Below are positions 39,014 through 42,212 of a stretch of 42,212 nucleotides of DNA, one piece after another. A program made the translations under genes and the position numbers. Origin of the DNA: Fimenecus sp051881355 (lineage in GTDB: Bacteria; Bacillota; Clostridia; Oscillospirales; Acutalibacteraceae); contig JBJEPS010000076.1 in assembly GCA_051881355.1 (NCBI GenBank), positions 1 to 42,212 on the forward strand, written 5' to 3'. Under the pieces are notes generated by a model, which was not told the DNA's origin, did no database searches, and saw only the letters and a list, made by a program, of their open reading frames with translations. The stretch's first letter is position 1. Every line of letters starts with the position of its first letter.

Positions 39014-39042
39014 ATTATCGTACAATTTTTGGTAAAAAGCAA
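39014..39042 (-). promoter_or_regulatory. Promoter of the AraC regulator gene
   Basis: Reading leftward: TTGCTT (complement of 39037-39042), 17 bp spacer, GATAAT (complement of 39014-39019). The rightward promoter for the symporter is less clear; the AT-rich 39050-39120 stretch has TAAAAT (39103-39108 region) without a good -35, as expected for an activator-dependent promoter. Confidence 0.55.
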
Positions 39043-39171
39043 TACAAAACGAAAAAAATACGATAAAAAACAAAAATATTCCTCACAAAAAAACAGATGA
39101 TTTGTTAAAATAATCACAAAGCCTGTTCGGCATTTCGGAAAAAATTTTCAGGAAAGATGAGGGAAAGTTTT

Positions 39172-40590
39172 ATGGAAAACCAAGCTGTCAGACCTTTCGG
39201 CTTTCGAGACAAGTTGGGCTATCTGTTCGGTGACTTCGGCAATGACTTCACATTTATCCTCTCCACGACGATTTTGATGAAGTTCTATACCGACGTCATG
39301 GGCGTCAGCGCAGGAGTTGTCGGTACCATTATGATGATTGCCCGTTTTGTGGACGCGTTTACCGATGTCACAATGGGGCGCATCTGTGACCGCCACAAGG
39401 GCAACAAAAACGGCAAATTCAAGCCGTGGATTTTAAGAATGTGCGGACCGGTTGCCATCGCTTCGTTCTTGATGTACCAAAGCGGTCTTGCCGGTATGCC
39501 GCAATGGGTCAAAATCGGCTATTTGTTTATTACCTACATTCTGTGGGGCTCGGTGTTCTACACCTCTATCAATATTCCTTACGGCTCTATGGCGTCGGCG
39601 ATTTCCGCAGACCCCGGTGACCGCCAGTCGCTTTCCACTTTCCGCACGATGGGCGGTATGCTTGCAGGTATGGTCATCGGCGTCGGCTTGCCGCTGATTG
39701 CTTATGAAAAAAGCGCAGAAACCGGTAAAGAGATTTTGGTCGGCAGCCGCGTAACACTTGCCGCAGGCATTTTCTCGGTGCTTGCTATTGTCTGCTATTT
39801 GCTGTGTTACTCTATGGTCACCGAACGCGTCCGTCCGGAGATAACGCCGGATGCATTTGAAAGCAATTCTGTCGGGCAAATGCTTAAAAACGCTGTCAAA
39901 AACCGCGCGTTGCTTTCCATTATTGTTGCTTCTGTTCTGATGCTGGTCGCACAGCTTACCATGCAGAATATGGCAGGCTATGTATTCCCCGAATACTACA
40001 ACAACGCAACGGCACAGTCCGCCGCAACTTTGATGATGATGGTCGGCATGCTGATTGCCGCTGTTGTGGCTAAGCCGGTTGCTAAGAAATTCGGCAAAGC
40101 GGAAATCAGCATTGTATCCAATTTGTTTGCCGCCGCAGTTTGCGCCGTGATGTTTGTGGTGCGTCCCCAAAACGTATGGGTATATGTTGCTTTGCAGGCG
40201 CTTTGCTGGCTGGGGCTCGGTATGTTTTCTATGGTTTCGTGGGCGCTCATTACCGATGTCATCGATTATTCGGAACTGAAAAACGGTATCCGTGAGGACG
40301 GTTCTGTATATGCGCTGTATTCCTTTGCGCGAAAGCTCGGGCAGGCGGTTGCTTCGGGACTTGCAGGCTGGCTGCTGACGGCAATCGGATACAGTGAAAC
40401 CGCCGCACAGCAAGGTTTGGCGCAGACTGAAAGTGTGTTAAACGGCATTTTCAATATTTCCACGCTTGTACCCGCCGTCGGCTTCTTGGCGCTTGCACTG
40501 GTGCTGTGGTTCTGGTATCCGCTCCATAAAAAGCAGGTCGATGCAAATGTCGAGGCACTGAAAGCCAAGCACGAAAACGCAGAAAAATAA
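39172..40590 (+). CDS. GPH-family glycoside:cation symporter
   Basis: Membrane symporter of the glycoside-pentoside-hexuronide family (MelB/LacS/GusB type), 472 residues with about 12 TMs. Family marks are FGFRDKLGYLFGDFGNDFTF near the N-terminus (Asp residues for cation binding), KFYTDVMGVSAG, DAFTDVTMGRICDRH and, late in the protein, LITDVIDYSELKNGIREDG. ATG 39172 (GAGGGA 7 nt upstream) is preferred over ATG 39157. It precedes a GH2 glycosidase, so it probably imports a beta-galactoside, beta-glucuronide or related disaccharide for intracellular hydrolysis. Confidence 0.94.
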   Translation: MENQAVRPFGFRDKLGYLFGDFGNDFTFILSTTILMKFYTDVMGVSAGVVGTIMMIARFVDAFTDVTMGRICDRHKGNKNGKFKPWILRMCGPVAIASFLMYQSGLAGMPQWVKIGYLFITYILWGSVFYTSINIPYGSMASAISADPGDRQSLSTFRTMGGMLAGMVIGVGLPLIAYEKSAETGKEILVGSRVTLAAGIFSVLAIVCYLLCYSMVTERVRPEITPDAFESNSVGQMLKNAVKNRALLSIIVASVLMLVAQLTMQNMAGYVFPEYYNNATAQSAATLMMMVGMLIAAVVAKPVAKKFGKAEISIVSNLFAAAVCAVMFVVRPQNVWVYVALQALCWLGLGMFSMVSWALITDVIDYSELKNGIREDGSVYALYSFARKLGQAVASGLAGWLLTAIGYSETAAQQGLAQTESVLNGIFNISTLVPAVGFLALALVLWFWYPLHKKQVDANVEALKAKHENAEK

Positions 40591-40598
40591 AAACAGTT

Positions 40599-40633
40599 AA
40601 AACTGTCGGCGGCAGGTCTGCCGACAGTTTTTT
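40599..40633 (+). terminator. Intercistronic intrinsic terminator between symporter and GH2
   Basis: Perfect 12 bp stem AAAACTGTCGGC (40599-40610) / GCCGACAGTTTT (40620-40631), 9 nt loop, run of T to 40633. The GH2 start codon is only 24 bp further and no promoter fits between them, so GH2 depends on read-through. Confidence 0.85.
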
Positions 40634-40656
40634 AAAGAGATAAGGAGCGAAAACAA

Positions 40657-42212
40657 ATGAGAAAAGTTTTAAATATCAACCGCAAATGGGCATTCCGCAA
40701 GGGCGTGTCCACCGTGCCCGCAGAAGTGCCCGCCGATTGGGATTTTGTAAATCTCCCGCATACTTGGAACGCCATTGACGGACAGGACGGCGGCAACGAT
40801 TATTACCGCGGCACCTGTATGTATGTGAAAACCCTTGACCGTGAAGAAATCCCCACAGCGGACAGATATTATCTTGAACTGAAAGGTGCAAACTCCTCTG
40901 CCGATGTGTATCTGAACGGCGAAAAACTTGCTCACCACGACGGCGGGTATTCCACTTGGCGTGTTGAAATTACCGACGCGCTTCAAAATGGCGCGCAGAT
41001 TGCCGTGGCGGTGGATAACGCAGAAAACGACCGTGTGTACCCCCAAATGGCGGACTTCACCTTTTACGGCGGACTGTACCGTGATGTAAACCTGATCGCC
41101 GTCAGCAATTCCCACTTCGATTTGGAGTATTACGGCGGTCCCGGTATTGCCGTAACACCTACCGTACAAGGCGACAGCGCGTCGGTGGAAATTGAAACCT
41201 ATCTGACCGACAGCAAAGCAGGGCAGACCGTCAAATACACCGTGTTTGATAAAGAGGGCAACACGGTTGCCACCGCAGAAACCGCGGCAGACAGTCCGAA
41301 AGTCACGGTGGAACTTTCCAACGTCCATCTTTGGAACGGCAGAAAAGACCCCTATCTTTACACCGTTGCCGCCGAACTTTGCGCGGGCGGCGAGGTGCTT
41401 GACAATATCTCCACCCGTTTCGGTTGCCGCACTTTCAAAATCGACCCGGAAAAAGGCTTCTTCTTAAACGGTGTTTCCTATCCCTTGCGCGGTGTTTCCC
41501 GCCATCAGGACCGTTGGGGACTCGGCAACGCGCTTTTGCCCGAACATCACAAAGAGGATATTGAACTGATTTGCGAAATGGGCGCAAACACCATTCGTTT
41601 GGCGCACTATCAGCATGACCAATATTTCTATGATTTGTGCGACGAAAAAGGTCTTGTCATTTGGGCGGAAATTCCGTATATTTCAAAGCATATGCCCAAC
41701 GGTCGCGAAAACACCGTTTCGCAGATGAAAGAATTGATTACGCAGAATTACAACCACCCGTCCATTGTGGTTTGGGGACTTTCCAACGAGATTTCCATGA
41801 ACGGCTCGGATGCGGATTTGGTGGATAACCACAAAATGCTCAACGATTTGGTACACGAAATGGACAAAACCCGCCTGACTACGGTGGCGGTGGTTTCCAT
41901 GTGCGATATTCACGATGCATACCTGCAAATCCCCGATGTGCTGTCTTTCAACCACTATTTCGGTTGGTACGGCGGCGACACCTCCATGAACGGTCCGTGG
42001 TTTGACAAATTCCACGCCGAATTCCCCAATATCCCCGTTGGCATGAGCGAATACGGCTGTGAGGCGCTGAATTGGCATACCTCCACACCTGCACAGGGCG
42101 ACTATACCGAGGAATACCAAGCGTATTACCACGAAGAATTGATTAAACAGCTCTTCACAAGAGAGTATATTTGGGCTACGCACGTTTGGAATATGTTTGA
42201 TTTCGGCGCGGA
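40657..42212 (+). CDS. GH2 family glycosidase (beta-galactosidase/beta-glucuronidase type), 3' end beyond the window
   Basis: Cytosolic retaining beta-glycosidase; 518 codons are visible. It begins RKVLNINRKWAFRKG, then NLPHTWN and GANSSADVYLNGEKLAHHDGG, the GH2 sugar-binding domain. A beta-sandwich and a TIM barrel follow, with FFLNGVSYPLRGVSRHQD and RLAHYQHDQYFYDLCDEKGL. The acid/base is Glu378 in LSNEIS and the nucleophile is Glu465 in MSEYGCE. There is no signal peptide. AAGGAG is 9 nt before ATG 40657. Preference for galactosides versus glucuronides cannot be decided; the NxK motif of glucuronidases is beyond the visible part. It is downstream of the GPH symporter, behind a terminator. 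Confidence 0.93.
   Translation, partial: MRKVLNINRKWAFRKGVSTVPAEVPADWDFVNLPHTWNAIDGQDGGNDYYRGTCMYVKTLDREEIPTADRYYLELKGANSSADVYLNGEKLAHHDGGYSTWRVEITDALQNGAQIAVAVDNAENDRVYPQMADFTFYGGLYRDVNLIAVSNSHFDLEYYGGPGIAVTPTVQGDSASVEIETYLTDSKAGQTVKYTVFDKEGNTVATAETAADSPKVTVELSNVHLWNGRKDPYLYTVAAELCAGGEVLDNISTRFGCRTFKIDPEKGFFLNGVSYPLRGVSRHQDRWGLGNALLPEHHKEDIELICEMGANTIRLAHYQHDQYFYDLCDEKGLVIWAEIPYISKHMPNGRENTVSQMKELITQNYNHPSIVVWGLSNEISMNGSDADLVDNHKMLNDLVHEMDKTRLTTVAVVSMCDIHDAYLQIPDVLSFNHYFGWYGGDTSMNGPWFDKFHAEFPNIPVGMSEYGCEALNWHTSTPAQGDYTEEYQAYYHEELIKQLFTREYIWATHVWNMFDFGA

Noticed and set aside
39433..40413. Long leftward open frame (326 codons) opposite the GPH symporter gene
   Set aside because: It lies wholly antisense to a clear transporter, is unusually His/Arg/Gln rich and has no SD or family resemblance.
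40669..41328. Leftward open frame of 219 codons inside the GH2 region
   Set aside because: The rightward frame encodes a full GH2 start with conserved motifs; the leftward frame is its shadow.

Overview
The window looks like a chromosomal segment of an anaerobic, low-to-middle GC Gram-positive bacterium of the Clostridia, most like gut Oscillospirales/Ruminococcaceae-type genomes. This rests on strong GGAGG-type ribosome binding sites, sigma-A promoters with 16-18 bp spacers, Clostridia-typical families (DUF4364, a DUF6809-like protein, FliB-type protein, GPH symporter next to an AraC regulator) and many short GC-rich palindromic intergenic repeats. Taxonomy is an inference from gene content. 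No phage, insertion sequence, CRISPR array or tRNA was found.

Layout. 1-5.8 kb: the tail of an alpha/beta hydrolase; a leftward acpS-nnr-lipoprotein operon whose lipoprotein start is out of frame by one base at a run of seven A; divergent nagB; a divergent pair of a DUF6809-like gene and a small Xre regulator sharing two CTAC-N5-GTAG operators; and an M14 cell-wall endopeptidase. 5.8-12.9 kb: cdd, a GH28-like enzyme with an NSS symporter, and a cell-wall operon (two-FHA protein, RodA/FtsW-type SEDS protein, class B PBP). 12.9-20.4 kb: galM-ilvN-leuC-leuD on one transcript, then a PhoB-type response regulator, a histidine kinase and a membrane-anchored HtrA protease whose promoter carries a PhoP-box-like direct repeat. 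20.4-21.9 kb: a flavin-reductase-like protein, an isolated 5S rRNA gene and a DUF4364 protein.

22-28.5 kb is the most interesting region: one leftward operon from a perfect TTGACA-17-TATAAT promoter, in the order dat, DUF4392 (the C-terminal domain of vertebrate D-glutamate cyclase), pxpB, pxpC, DUF1445 (the N-terminal domain of the same vertebrate enzyme), pxpA, alr. Together these could interconvert L-Ala, D-Ala and D-Glu, cyclise D-Glu to 5-oxoproline and reopen 5-oxoproline with ATP to glutamate. The leader may contain an attenuator.

28.6-37.6 kb: tex behind a GH36 alpha-galactosidase, a long inverted repeat, a beta-CASP metallo-beta-lactamase-fold RNase-like protein, a FliB-like cysteine-rich protein, an MFS transporter, and an AT-rich divergent pair of a SLOG-domain protein and a ribbon-helix-helix regulator around a perfect 25 bp palindrome. 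37.7-42.2 kb: a glycoside-use locus with AraC regulator, GPH symporter and a GH2 glycosidase cut by the window edge, with an intrinsic terminator between symporter and glycosidase.
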